A stretch of DNA of 48,927 nucleotides, taken from NCBI GenBank assembly GCA_020532545.1, contig JAJBAW010000019.1:1-48927 (forward strand), read 5' to 3'. How positions within the stretch are numbered: the first letter of the stretch is position 1; the number at the start of each line of letters is the position of its first letter. Of this stretch, positions 16,171 to 25,507 are shown piece after piece. Position numbers and translations under genes: made by a program. A model generated the notes under the pieces. That model saw nothing but the letters and a program-made list of their open reading frames with translations. It did no database searches and was not told the DNA's origin. This DNA is from Candidatus Cloacimonadota bacterium (lineage in GTDB: Bacteria > Cloacimonadota > Cloacimonadia > Cloacimonadales > Cloacimonadaceae).

Positions 16171-19100
16171 TTATTCCCGCACATCCAGCCTAACATACTC
16201 CGTCTTAAAACTATAACCCTTAAAAGCGGGCAATGCAGCCAAGGCTTCCTGATAGACATCCAACTGCTCCTTTTCGTGCACATCGCCAGTCTTGTAGTCT
16301 ATGATCCAGGCCTTTTTCGCCGCGGTATTCAGCATCAGGCGATCCACGCGGAAGCTGCCTACCTCAAATTCATTGTAGATCTTGTCATAATCCGGATCAA
16401 AAAGATGGCTGTGCTTGTGGATTTCCTGGCAAAGCTTGGTAAAGAACCGCTGGAGCTGCTCGATCGGCAGAAGCGAGCCATAGCGGCTGATGCTTTCCCG
16501 ACGGGCGCGCTGGTGTTCATCATCGCTATCTATCTTGATGAAGGACAGATAGTAATGCGCCAGATCTCCCCACAGCGCCTGGCGTTTTTCCAGATAAACG
16601 TCTTTATAGGAGATCCCGGGCAGGGTGTCCGCGTTTTGGATGGCGTCCCAAGTAATGGCGGAAGGTTGGGCAAAGCGGAGATCGGGCCGGAGCTCTTGCG
16701 GCTTATCCTTTTGCTCAGTGTCTTTATCCTCCGCAGGAGTGTGATAGCTATCAAAGCGATAGATGCCATTTTCATTGGGCTCATTCTCCCCGAAATAGCT
16801 CTGGCAGGCGTTGGCCAAAATCGCAGGAAGCTGCAGTTTATCTTTGTCTTCTTTTTCGGCATAATACTCAGGCCAGGTCTTTGTTCCGGAGTAAGTAAAG
16901 AGGATGTGCAGGTGCTTTTTGGCGCGGGTGAAAGCTACATACAGCGTATTCAGTTCTTCCAAAAGGGAGGCTTTGTTTTTATCCTGCCAAAGCTGCGCGG
17001 CCGGGGAATGCTTCAGGACGTCTTCATAATGATAGCTAAGCGCATAGCCGGAAAGCTCACCCAAGCCTTGATTCAGATATTCTGTAGCCCAATACAGGCT
17101 TCCATCGGAAGGGTGCGCACCGGCCAGATCATAGAGCACAAAAACGCGGTCAAATTGCAGGCCTTTGGACTTGTGAATGGTGTTGAGCTGTATGCCCTCA
17201 TTACCTTCCACGCTCACCTGGGTAAAGCCATCCTGCACGGTATTCTCATTGACATACTTCAGAAAAGCGGGGATCGATAAGCCGGATTTTGCAAGGCCCA
17301 GCTCCCAATCTTTGGCTATTTTGAGGAAGGCTTCCAGATTCAGATAATCGCGTTCCGGGAAGGCCCCTATATCTCTGAGGCAGAAGCTGATGATCTCTCT
17401 GAGGATGGTGTAGGGACTATCGTGAGACTGTCTGTTAGCGAGCTCCAAAAGCTCATCCAAGGGGCTCAGAGCAGAGAGGTCTGGCGTGATGAGCTCAGGA
17501 TAATCCGGCTTTATGGCCTCAAACTCGGCAATGCGATCGATCAAAGCCTTCAGCGCAGCGCTATCCACGAGCAAAAAGTCGGAGCGGACAAAGGCCAGGA
17601 AATCCATCCAATCGCCATAGGAGACAAACCTCAGCCAGTGCATCAAGGCCGCCACCAGATGGTGTGTGGTGAGGGGCGCGCTGGGCTGGAAGATACCGCT
17701 TTGCTCGTGCTCTTCCAGGATCAATTGCAGTTCCTCCAGTTGCTTGGTTTTGCGGCATAGGATGGCCACTGTTTCCGGCTCACCCTCGCTTTGCAAAGCG
17801 GGCAGAATCATCTGCTCCACAAAGGCATTGTAAGTGTCTGATTTGCTGGTACCTAGATTAGGGGACTTGTTGGCTTCTACACTGTGAAAGTAGCCCATGC
17901 ATTTCAGTTCGATAGTGGTGGAAAGCGCTGCTATGGCGGATTGTACCTGCGGATATTGCCAGCTCATCTTATTGGCCGCAAGATATTCGTGCAGCGAGGC
18001 ATCGGAAAAGATGTGATTGATGAAGTCCATCATGTCCTTGCCGGCCCGCCAGGAGTGCGTGAGGGGCTCGATCTGGACCTCAGTCAGGGAGGGAATGATG
18101 TTCTTCAGGTTCAGCAAAAGATCGCGTTCACCGCCGCGCCAACCAAAGATGGATTGCTTCTCATCTCCCACCACGATGATGCCGCCAATCTCTTTGGCAC
18201 CATAGCCGGAGCAGATTTCTTCCATGATGGGGCGCAGGGTGTTGAACTGGATGAGCGAGGTGTCCTGAAATTCATCGATCAGCATGAAACGGGTGCGATG
18301 GCTGAGAAATTCGTAGAACTCCGTGGCCGCGCTCTCGCTGGAGAGGTCAAAGATAGGCGGTTCGGGGCTGAATAGCGCTTCAAAGGTGAACCAGGCTATA
18401 TCCTGATAGGTCATGTTCTTATAGCGATAGATCAGCTTGTCATACTCGGTCAGGATGATCTCCCAAAGCTCCAGAATCTCATTCTGTTCAGGAATAAAGT
18501 ATTCATGATAGAGCTTTTCCGAGAGTGCGTCCCGCAGTTCATCCTGCAAGGCTTGGATGCCATCCTGCAGGGCCTTGGGCACCAGAGACTTGCTGTAAAA
18601 GCCGTCGTCAACGATTTGTTTCAGCAGCTTCATCGCATCCGAAGAGCGCTGCAGAAGCGTCTCCACCATCTGATAAATCTGCGTGGGATTCTCGAATCCG
18701 CCAGGTATCAGGCTGGTGAAACCCTTCTTGAAATACTTCTCAAACTCGCCCTTGGCCTTGGCTTGATAGATCTCGTACAGACTCTGAATAAAGCTCTTGA
18801 AGGCCTCATCAAAATCATGCTGCCGGGGCAGAAATTCATAAAGATTCTGCTGGCAGCGCCGTCTGATGAGAAAGTAGGTCCAGCGGTTGTAGATCAGGCT
18901 TTTGAAGAAGTCACTGTAGTCATCCAAACTGCGGCGCACCTTGCGGGACAAGAGCTTATCCACCCGATCCCGGAAGGCCGGATCCATCAGGTGATTCATC
19001 AGATACGGCAGGCGTTTCTTGACCGCATCCTGATCCAGCTCATAGCTATCGATGCTGCGCAAAGGACGCACGATATTGCGGAAGATGCTGCTGGTAAAGC

Positions 19101-19458
19101 TATCGATGGTCATCACTTGCAGATTGCGCTGATCCGCGGAGATTTCCAAAAGAGCAGAGCGCAGGATGTTCTGTTCATCGATGCTCAGGCCCTCCGGATC
19201 ACCGGCTACATGCTTGCGCAAATCCAGAGCCAGACCGCCTTTGGGCTCATCGAGCAATTCCTGCAATTGGGACATGATCCGCTCTCTGATCTCGGCGGTA
19301 GCCTTGCGGGTAAAAGTAAGTGCCAGAACACTATCCAGCGAGAAATCCGGATGCCGGCGGTAATAACGCAAAATCAGGCTAATGTATTCGATGGAAAGGC
19401 GGTAAGTCTTCCCCGTGCCTGCGCTGGCGGAGATGATGCGGTTTTGAAATTCAGTCAT
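16171..19458 (-). CDS. addA: AddA-like UvrD-family helicase-nuclease
   Basis: The 1095-aa protein is a superfamily 1A helicase fused to a RecB-type nuclease. Visible motifs: Walker A SASAGTGKT (residues 10-18), motif II LIDEFQDTS (near 395), motif III VVGDEKQSIFGWRGGE, motif V GIQLNTIHKSKGLQFD, motif VI LYVAFTRAKKHL, and at the C-terminus WIIDYKTGDVHEKEQLDVY with the catalytic Asp and Lys. AddA with AddB processes double-strand breaks for RecA. The ATG at 19458 follows AGGAGGCAGC and overlaps the upstream addB-like gene by 8 bases. The frame extends to 19563 but inside addB. The name addA is by architecture; RecB-like subfamilies also fit. Confidence 0.88.
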   Translation of the reverse strand: MTEFQNRIISASAGTGKTYRLSIEYISLILRYYRRHPDFSLDSVLALTFTRKATAEIRERIMSQLQELLDEPKGGLALDLRKHVAGDPEGLSIDEQNILRSALLEISADQRNLQVMTIDSFTSSIFRNIVRPLRSIDSYELDQDAVKKRLPYLMNHLMDPAFRDRVDKLLSRKVRRSLDDYSDFFKSLIYNRWTYFLIRRRCQQNLYEFLPRQHDFDEAFKSFIQSLYEIYQAKAKGEFEKYFKKGFTSLIPGGFENPTQIYQMVETLLQRSSDAMKLLKQIVDDGFYSKSLVPKALQDGIQALQDELRDALSEKLYHEYFIPEQNEILELWEIILTEYDKLIYRYKNMTYQDIAWFTFEALFSPEPPIFDLSSESAATEFYEFLSHRTRFMLIDEFQDTSLIQFNTLRPIMEEICSGYGAKEIGGIIVVGDEKQSIFGWRGGERDLLLNLKNIIPSLTEVQIEPLTHSWRAGKDMMDFINHIFSDASLHEYLAANKMSWQYPQVQSAIAALSTTIELKCMGYFHSVEANKSPNLGTSKSDTYNAFVEQMILPALQSEGEPETVAILCRKTKQLEELQLILEEHEQSGIFQPSAPLTTHHLVAALMHWLRFVSYGDWMDFLAFVRSDFLLVDSAALKALIDRIAEFEAIKPDYPELITPDLSALSPLDELLELANRQSHDSPYTILREIISFCLRDIGAFPERDYLNLEAFLKIAKDWELGLAKSGLSIPAFLKYVNENTVQDGFTQVSVEGNEGIQLNTIHKSKGLQFDRVFVLYDLAGAHPSDGSLYWATEYLNQGLGELSGYALSYHYEDVLKHSPAAQLWQDKNKASLLEELNTLYVAFTRAKKHLHILFTYSGTKTWPEYYAEKEDKDKLQLPAILANACQSYFGENEPNENGIYRFDSYHTPAEDKDTEQKDKPQELRPDLRFAQPSAITWDAIQNADTLPGISYKDVYLEKRQALWGDLAHYYLSFIKIDSDDEHQRARRESISRYGSLLPIEQLQRFFTKLCQEIHKHSHLFDPDYDKIYNEFEVGSFRVDRLMLNTAAKKAWIIDYKTGDVHEKEQLDVYQEALAALPAFKGYSFKTEYVRLDVRE

Positions 19459-22255
19459 TGCTGCCTCCTGCCAAATACAAATCGCTACGCGTGATTTCTT
19501 GCAAGATGCCTTTGTATTCAGACTTTTTTGCGATGCCATAGCCCTGCTCAAAGCAGTCCACAAGGCCCTGGTTGATATCCGCTATGTACTGTTCGCGCTT
19601 CTTTTGGGTCGCGCTATTTTTAGTGTCGATACTCATCTCCAGGATCTGCCAGAAGAAAGAATCAAGCTCGCCCTCCAATTCCGGATTCAGAATCAAATAG
19701 TAGAAGTATTCATAAAAGATCAGTTGATTCACATGGGCCGCGCCGGTCTTGAAATCCAGGATGATCTTGCGGGTGGGCGTCTCGATTCTGAGATCGACCT
19801 TGCCGTGGATCATCACTTTGTAGATTTGCTCCTCATGGCAGACAGTGCAGAGCTCTTTGTAAGTTCTTTCTTCTTCGGTCATCTCTCTGGCTTCCGGGAT
19901 CAGAGTGAAGCTGCCGCTGCTCAGTTCGTGCAGGAAAAAGCGCCGATAAAACTGCTGCAGGGAATCCACCAGGCACTCGCTGATGATGACCAGGAGGAAG
20001 TCCTGATTGTAATTCTTGGGGATTTTGTAATGGAATTCATCGTCATGGATGACCTTTTGCAGGGCGGCGCGCAAGTTATTCGCGTTTGAAAAGAGCTGGC
20101 CCAGGTCCTTTACGCTCTTGTAGTGCTGAGGTTCCTCGCCCAAAACCACGTTAAAATAGGAGTGCATCAGGGTGCCAAAGAGGGCAGGGCTGATGCTTTC
20201 GGGCAGTTCGGCTTTGCGGGGATTCAATCTGCGCAGCGCGCGGATATACCAGGCGAAGGGGTTGTTGATCATCAGGCTGAGGGCATAGCTGTTTTGCTTG
20301 ATCTGTCCGGATTCGCCAAAATCCTGCCGGGGTTCTGCCGGCAAACGGAAGAAATCCCCAGTAGAGCTTGTGCAAAAGATCCCGGAGCTGCCTATCTTCT
20401 GCTGAAGCGGGTCTATCTGCATATCTTGCCAGAGTTTGAAGACATGGCCAAAGGGTATGGTCCCGGCCTTGCTTTCCTGAATATCATCCGGGCAGATCTG
20501 CCTCAGTTCTCCGATAAAGCTGCTGGGCTCGATGCTTTTTTCGGCATTTTGATAGCTATAAATGCTCACCTGCCGCGCTGTAAAGACCATACGGTAGAAG
20601 TAATAACGTTCCCAAGCCCGAATGATCTCATAATTCAGCATGCCCAGGCGGGCGCGCTGGGCTTCATTGAGTAGCCAGACCGGTCCGGGGGATTGGGGCA
20701 AGATGCCTTCCACCATCTGTAGTATCACCAGATTGTCCTGTTGTCTGTTCCGAAAGTCCAGGAGGTTGCTGATTTCCCAGGAGCTTTGGGTACTGGCATG
20801 GAGCTGATATCTGAGGCGCGCCGGCTTCACATAGTCCAGCCAGAGCCGGAATAGCGCACTGCCCACAGACGGAAAGATCACTGACCAATCCTGCACCACA
20901 TTCAGATGCTCCACTGCGCTGAAATTCGCCAGGGCAGTCCAGATCTGCGCCAGAATGTCGGTCTTGCCGATCTCTTCAGGGCTGCAGAACTTATCGGGGG
21001 CGAGCTCATCTGTGCAAAGCTGAACCAAATCTGCGATATCTTTCAGGCTCAGAATGCTCTTCACCAGGGCAAAAAGCTTGGTGCAAAGAGGTGCCAAAAG
21101 CGGGTATTTCTTGCGGGAGTCCATGCTGAATTGCTTCAAGGGATTCATATCCAGATACAGGACCTCGTTTTCGCTGAGGCTGAAGAGCTCTCTCAAGAGA
21201 GCGTCCTGTTTCACAGCATCCCAATCCTCCTCAAAGAGAGCCGGATAGCGCTGGTCTCTGAACTGCTGAATCACCAGGCTCAAAGGCACAAATCCGGGTG
21301 TGATCTGCTGGCTTTGCACCAGTTCATCCAGAAAGCTCATGAAGCCATACCACAGGCTCTGAGTGATGGGCAATTGCTGTTTGGCCTTCACAAAATCCTG
21401 GGGAAACCAGGCGGAATAGGCCTTTTGCCAAAAGCTGTTGTCGATGATAGTGCCATTGGGCGCAAGCTGCTCTCTCTGAGCGAGTAAGAGCAGTGCATGT
21501 TGCTCTTCATTCTCACATTGATAGATGTTTATATCAGGTTTCCGGGAGAGCTGTTTGTACAGCTCTGCGGGATCGAAACGGGGTGTTTGCCAGTTCCTCT
21601 CATCTGCCTGTCCCCCATGATAGAGTAGCCAGACTTCGTTTTGGCTCTGTTCACAGCCTAGCAGCAGTTCCTGCTCGAACTTGCTGTAATAGTATTGATT
21701 TACCGACACAATCCGATAGTTGCGATAAGGAATCTGCAGGCCGCTGATGCCTCCGGAAAAGATGGTATCCGTAAAGCCCATATCACTGATGCGCTGGCGG
21801 TAACGTTCCAGAATAGCGGAGATATGCCCGATGTGCACTTCCTGCCAATATCTGAGATACATATCCGGGGCATCCTGCAAGGCGGCAAGCTTGTTTACAT
21901 CCTGTCCGGCCTCAGTATAGTCCTGCATAAATTGGAAGAAGTTGTTGCCCCAATCCACCACATCATCGTAGCAGGTCAGGTGAAAATACTCGCATTCATC
22001 CTGGGTCAAAACCTGATAGAGGGTGAGCAGCCTTTTCTCATCCTCCAGCCGGGGCAGCTCCGAACTCATGATCGAGGCCTTAAAATCCTCCATCGCAGTC
22101 CAGATGATCTGCTCAAAACGCCAGCGTGGCTCAAAGCGCAGCCGGGCCAGATTGGCCGAAGCCCGCGTGGGGAAAATCATGATGCAGCGTTCGTTTACAG
22201 TGTCCAGTGCTGCATCCAGAATGTCCTCTGACAAATCGATATTGATAAACTTCAT
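19451..22255 (-). CDS. addB: AddB-like PD-(D/E)XK nuclease subunit
   Basis: The 934-aa protein pairs with the helicase downstream (8-base overlap). The C-terminal region has a RecB-like nuclease: GKVDLRIE then IILDFKTGAAHVNQLIFYEY (near residues 835-870). The N-terminus begins KFINIDLSEDILD and has the strand-loop IMIFPTRASANLARL where helicase relatives have Walker A; the GxxGxGKT loop is missing. The four cysteines of the AddB iron-sulfur cluster are also not evident (only CTVC near 825). It therefore looks like an inactivated-helicase, cluster-free AddB, as in some Bacteroidota-type systems. ATG 22255 has AAGGAAC before it. Confidence 0.8.
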   Translation of the reverse strand: MKFINIDLSEDILDAALDTVNERCIMIFPTRASANLARLRFEPRWRFEQIIWTAMEDFKASIMSSELPRLEDEKRLLTLYQVLTQDECEYFHLTCYDDVVDWGNNFFQFMQDYTEAGQDVNKLAALQDAPDMYLRYWQEVHIGHISAILERYRQRISDMGFTDTIFSGGISGLQIPYRNYRIVSVNQYYYSKFEQELLLGCEQSQNEVWLLYHGGQADERNWQTPRFDPAELYKQLSRKPDINIYQCENEEQHALLLLAQREQLAPNGTIIDNSFWQKAYSAWFPQDFVKAKQQLPITQSLWYGFMSFLDELVQSQQITPGFVPLSLVIQQFRDQRYPALFEEDWDAVKQDALLRELFSLSENEVLYLDMNPLKQFSMDSRKKYPLLAPLCTKLFALVKSILSLKDIADLVQLCTDELAPDKFCSPEEIGKTDILAQIWTALANFSAVEHLNVVQDWSVIFPSVGSALFRLWLDYVKPARLRYQLHASTQSSWEISNLLDFRNRQQDNLVILQMVEGILPQSPGPVWLLNEAQRARLGMLNYEIIRAWERYYFYRMVFTARQVSIYSYQNAEKSIEPSSFIGELRQICPDDIQESKAGTIPFGHVFKLWQDMQIDPLQQKIGSSGIFCTSSTGDFFRLPAEPRQDFGESGQIKQNSYALSLMINNPFAWYIRALRRLNPRKAELPESISPALFGTLMHSYFNVVLGEEPQHYKSVKDLGQLFSNANNLRAALQKVIHDDEFHYKIPKNYNQDFLLVIISECLVDSLQQFYRRFFLHELSSGSFTLIPEAREMTEEERTYKELCTVCHEEQIYKVMIHGKVDLRIETPTRKIILDFKTGAAHVNQLIFYEYFYYLILNPELEGELDSFFWQILEMSIDTKNSATQKKREQYIADINQGLVDCFEQGYGIAKKSEYKGILQEITRSDLYLAGGSND

Positions 22256-22265
22256 CTTAAGTTCC

Positions 22266-23831
22266 TTACAAAAGTGGCGAAAAGAGGCGGCAGAGGGATT
22301 CTTTGCTGCGCTGGAACAGGCCGCGCTGGTTGAATTCTTCCAGGATGATCTTGCGCGAATAGCTCAGATCCTCACAAAAGGCATCCACTGCTTTACTGAC
22401 TATTTTATCTTCAAAAACCAAGGCCGTAAGCTCAAAATTGTGGTTGAAACTGCGCAGGTCCATATTGGCCGTGCCTAGCCCCAGGATTTCGTCGTCCACG
22501 ATCAAGATCTTGGCATGCATAAAACCGCGGGTATATTCATAGATTTCCACGCCCACTTCCAGGAGCTCCTGGAAATAGGAGCGCGAGCCCCAAAAGACGA
22601 TCCAATGATCTGCCTGGTGGGGCATGATGATCTGCACCTTGACTCCGCTGATGGCGCTGGTCTTGAGTGCCATGAGCAGCGCTTCGTTCAGGATCAGATA
22701 AGGGGTATTGATCATGATCGAACGCTGAGCATTGGCGATGGCGGAAAAGTAGAGCTGCAGGATGCTGGCCTGATCCGAATCCGGGCCACTGGCCACCACT
22801 TGTACGGGCGATATCCTGGTGATGTCCTTGCCGATCTCCGGACAGATGTATTTGCGGAAACCGTCTGCGTTAAAGAGGTTCTCCTGGCTCACAAAGAACC
22901 AGTCTGCCAAAAAGATAGCCTGCATACTAAAGACGCTCTGCCCTTCAAAGATAGCCAGAGAATCCCGCCAATAACCATAATAAGGGTCCTTCCCCAGATA
23001 TTTATCGCCGATATTCAGCCCGCCCAGATAGGCTTTTTTACCATCCACGATCACCAGTTTTTTGTGATTGCGGTAGTTCATGCGGCTGTTGAGCAGCGGA
23101 ATCCAGACCGGCATGAAGGGAACAAACTTGACGCCGGCAGCCCGGAGCTCTCTTTTGAACTTCTTGGGCAAGCTCCAGCAAGCCACATCGTCGTAGATAA
23201 AACGTACTTCCACTCCGGCACGAGCCTTTTTGATCAAGAGATCTTTGAGGTAATTCCCTGTGCTATCTGAAGCTATCGAGAAATACTCCAGATGTACATG
23301 AGATGTGGCGGCTTCTATCCCTTCGCACATGGCTGCAAAGGCGATGGTGGTATCGCTGATCAGCTCTATTCTATTGCGCGCAGTGATGATGGCTTTGCTG
23401 TTGTTTTTGAGGAGTTTGTGCAGCTTGTGCTCCAGGCCGTCTTCCAGATGGTGGGAATAGAATTCTGGAATGCTCCTATCCAGGGCATGCAGAAAATCCA
23501 CATCAGATAGTTCCTTGCGTTTAAAGAGCTTGATCTGCCGCCAATTGCGTCCAAACAAGAGATAAAAGATAAAACCCACGATCGGCAGGAAGATCAGCAC
23601 CATGATCCAGGCCAGGGTGTGCACAGGAGAGGAATTTTCCAGCACCAGAATCAGGATAATCAGGACAATGGTCACTCCAAAGATCACATAGATGATCTGG
23701 GACGTAACCTGGGTGAAAGTGAGCAGTAGATCTCCTCCCCGCAAAAGCTGCGTGAGTGAGGCCACGACAAACAAACTCAAAAGCAAGGTCAAGATTAAAA
23801 CGATGGTGTCCAAGATCCGGTGCGATGCCAT
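22266..23831 (-). CDS. cls: cardiolipin synthase (phospholipase D family)
   Basis: The 521-aa protein has two N-terminal membrane helices (ILDTIVLILTLLLSLFVV and the VIFGVTIVLIILILVL region), the SSPVHTLAWIMVLIFLPIVG segment usual in ClsA, and two HKD motifs: HKKLVIVDGKKAYLGGLNIGD (near 225) and HAKILIVDDEILGLGTANMD (near 405). It condenses phospholipids to cardiolipin in the inner membrane. I chose ATG 23831, preceded by GGGAGGAAAA; the frame extends 30 bases further. It ends 10 bases before addB starts, so the three genes may be cotranscribed. Confidence 0.93.
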   Translation of the reverse strand: MASHRILDTIVLILTLLLSLFVVASLTQLLRGGDLLLTFTQVTSQIIYVIFGVTIVLIILILVLENSSPVHTLAWIMVLIFLPIVGFIFYLLFGRNWRQIKLFKRKELSDVDFLHALDRSIPEFYSHHLEDGLEHKLHKLLKNNSKAIITARNRIELISDTTIAFAAMCEGIEAATSHVHLEYFSIASDSTGNYLKDLLIKKARAGVEVRFIYDDVACWSLPKKFKRELRAAGVKFVPFMPVWIPLLNSRMNYRNHKKLVIVDGKKAYLGGLNIGDKYLGKDPYYGYWRDSLAIFEGQSVFSMQAIFLADWFFVSQENLFNADGFRKYICPEIGKDITRISPVQVVASGPDSDQASILQLYFSAIANAQRSIMINTPYLILNEALLMALKTSAISGVKVQIIMPHQADHWIVFWGSRSYFQELLEVGVEIYEYTRGFMHAKILIVDDEILGLGTANMDLRSFNHNFELTALVFEDKIVSKAVDAFCEDLSYSRKIILEEFNQRGLFQRSKESLCRLFSPLL

Positions 23832-23878
23832 TTTTCCTCCCGAAACTGATATTAATTCCACTATTCTTAATGAAAAGC

Positions 23879-23907
23879 AGTATCGGTTTTATCAGAGATT
23901 CTGTCAA
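23879..23907 (-). promoter_or_regulatory. promoter of cls
   Basis: On the minus strand TTGACA (23902-23907), a 17-base spacer and GATACT (23879-23884, 4 of 6) lie about 48 bases before the cls ATG. The sequence after the -35, TTGACAGAAT, is also seen in the kinase promoter at 9907. Confidence 0.5.
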
Positions 23908-23975
23908 GCTCAATATCGCACAGGCATATTCCCATTTTTATATGGGCGGTACTGGGTGCTGTAGTTTATTGAGTA

Positions 23976-24129
23976 GTCACACGGATTTAATGGATTTAAC
24001 GGATCAACAAAGATCAGAAACTAAGAGTATAAGCTCGAAAAACTGAATTGTCGAAGCAAGAGGTGGATTATCTCAGGCTTGTCTGAGATAATCCGTGTCA
24101 ATCCGTCTAATCCGTCCCATCCGTGTGAC
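23976..24129. repeat. MITE-like element, copy 2
   Basis: The ends GTCACACGGATTTAATGGAT and CCATCCGTGTGAC form imperfect terminal inverted repeats; total length is 154 bases, the same as the copy at 13649-13802. The middle differs and holds a perfect 12-bp hairpin (24065-24076 with 24083-24094, GGATTATCTCAG and its complement). Confidence 0.6.
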
Positions 24130-24322
24130 CATTCATTTTTTGGGGGGATGCCTGCAATATCGCGTAGGCATATTCCCGTCCTCCAGACTGACTCCAGATG
24201 CTTTATTTAGGAACAGATCCTTCATCCCCTGGCGGGCAAATAAAAGCCCGCGCACTCCTGCCACAAAGGCTGTGATGCACAGGCTTGATATATCTATGCT
24301 AAGTGCTTAGTTCTTATCAGGT

Positions 24323-24937
24323 TCAATTGCCAAATAAGAAGCCTAAATTCACCATAATTACGTTGTTCTTGAACTTCGTATCTTTTTTGACTATTTCCGT
24401 GAGACCCATATTGTATCTGAGTCCAAGCATGAAATTTTGCATTACTATGACATCAGCGCCGAGATTCAATCCAGCTTCCAAAGTTTCCATGTCATCTATG
24501 ACATCATCTGTGGTGGTGGTGGTGACTCCGAGAACGGTCTTTTTATTCTCTATTTCTGCAATCAATAAATAACCAATGCTAGCACCAATATAGGGCTGAA
24601 TTTTGATAGTTGGCATTTTGACATTATATTTCACAAGTAGTGGCATTTCTATATAGTTAACAGTGCCTGTGATCTCATTTTTGCCCAAAAACTCTAATTC
24701 GAAGGTGCCACCCTTCATGGTGTATAAGAGCTCAGGTTGCAGGATAAAATTTCCGCTCATCGGATATTGCATCATAGCACCGACATGAAAGCCAAGCTTT
24801 GAGCCGTAGTCATCCATGTCATCTTCTCCGGTTAATGAGGCGACATTCAGACCGGCTCTGATTCCAAAAACAGGCTGGGCAAAAAGCAAGCCCAAACAGA
24901 AACTGAGCATAGCGACGAGTATAATGATCTTTTTCAT
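24323..24937 (-). CDS. PorT-like outer-membrane beta-barrel protein
   Basis: The 204-aa protein has a signal peptide (MKKIIILVAMLSFCLGLLFA) and then an eight-strand-type barrel pattern: GIRAGLNVASLTG, LGFHVGAMMQYPMSG, LQPELLYTMKGG, YIEMPLLVKYNV, IQPYIGASIGYLL, GLNLGADVI, GLRYNMGLTEI, and the C-terminal strand NNVIMVNLGFLFGN. This is the OMP_b-brl_2/PorT family common in FCB bacteria. Its role is unknown; some relatives serve type IX secretion. ATG 24937 follows AAGGAGTGATTT. The strong barrel signature makes the class secure. Confidence 0.85.
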   Translation of the reverse strand: MKKIIILVAMLSFCLGLLFAQPVFGIRAGLNVASLTGEDDMDDYGSKLGFHVGAMMQYPMSGNFILQPELLYTMKGGTFELEFLGKNEITGTVNYIEMPLLVKYNVKMPTIKIQPYIGASIGYLLIAEIENKKTVLGVTTTTTDDVIDDMETLEAGLNLGADVIVMQNFMLGLRYNMGLTEIVKKDTKFKNNVIMVNLGFLFGN

Positions 24938-25446
24938 AAATCACTCCTTTAATTTCTACAGACACCAGTAATGAAAGCCTACTATTATAGCGAGAAGCCT
25001 GTAATAAAGCATGAAAGTAAGTGCCTAAACACTTTAGCCATCATAACTATAAACAGATTCTTTACTATAATTGTGATGAAGACAGCAAATTGCCCAAGGT
25101 GTCAAGTCAAATGATTTTGACCCTTCCCATCCCCCTGGCTTGAAGCAGGCTTCCTGGACAGCCTATGGTGGAGATGAGAGCAGAATATCGCATTTTGCCT
25201 ATTGAAGGTAAATTTACGAAGTGGGATACAATGCCCGCAGTACGCAGTGAGATCTGAATCTGCGGAAAAGCCATTACTCTAGGCTTCAGGCTCAGGACCT
25301 GCTGAGTCTCGAGCTAAAGAATGTATAATTTAGAATGTAGGATGCATAATTAGCTGACAAATCTTAGATAGAGGTGTAGGCGGAACGGCGTCCGCCACTA
25401 CGCTCGACCTCCAATAATTCTACATTCTACATCCTAAATTCTCCAT
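24938..25446. other. intergenic region with inverted repeats
   Basis: No secure gene. A TATAAT box (minus strand, near 24983-24988) lies ahead of the barrel gene. A palindrome GGCGGAACGGCGTCCGCC occurs at 25380-25397, flanked by outward-facing imperfect repeats (TTTAGAATGTAGGATG near 25330 and CTACATCCTAAATT near 25427). A 30-codon plus-strand ORF near 25165-25257 (MVEMRAEYRILPIEG...) may be a gene scrap. Confidence 0.4.
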
Positions 25447-25447
25447 T

Positions 25448-25485
25448 AAAAAAGAGCCCCCGGTCCGAGATTAGAACCGGGGGCT
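25448..25485 (-). terminator. Rho-independent terminator after the T9SS protein gene
   Basis: Read on the minus strand, AGCCCCCGGT and ACCGGGGGCT form a 10-bp GC-rich stem (25456-25485 region) followed by CTCTTTTTTAA. It lies about 20 bases after the stop codon at 25508. Confidence 0.9.
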
Positions 25486-25507
25486 ATATCATGTGTTATT
25501 ATCTATT

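Noticed and set aside
25165-25257. 30-codon ORF as a real gene
   Set aside because: It looks protein-like but is short, lacks a ribosome site and has no conserved feature; it is mentioned only as a possible scrap.
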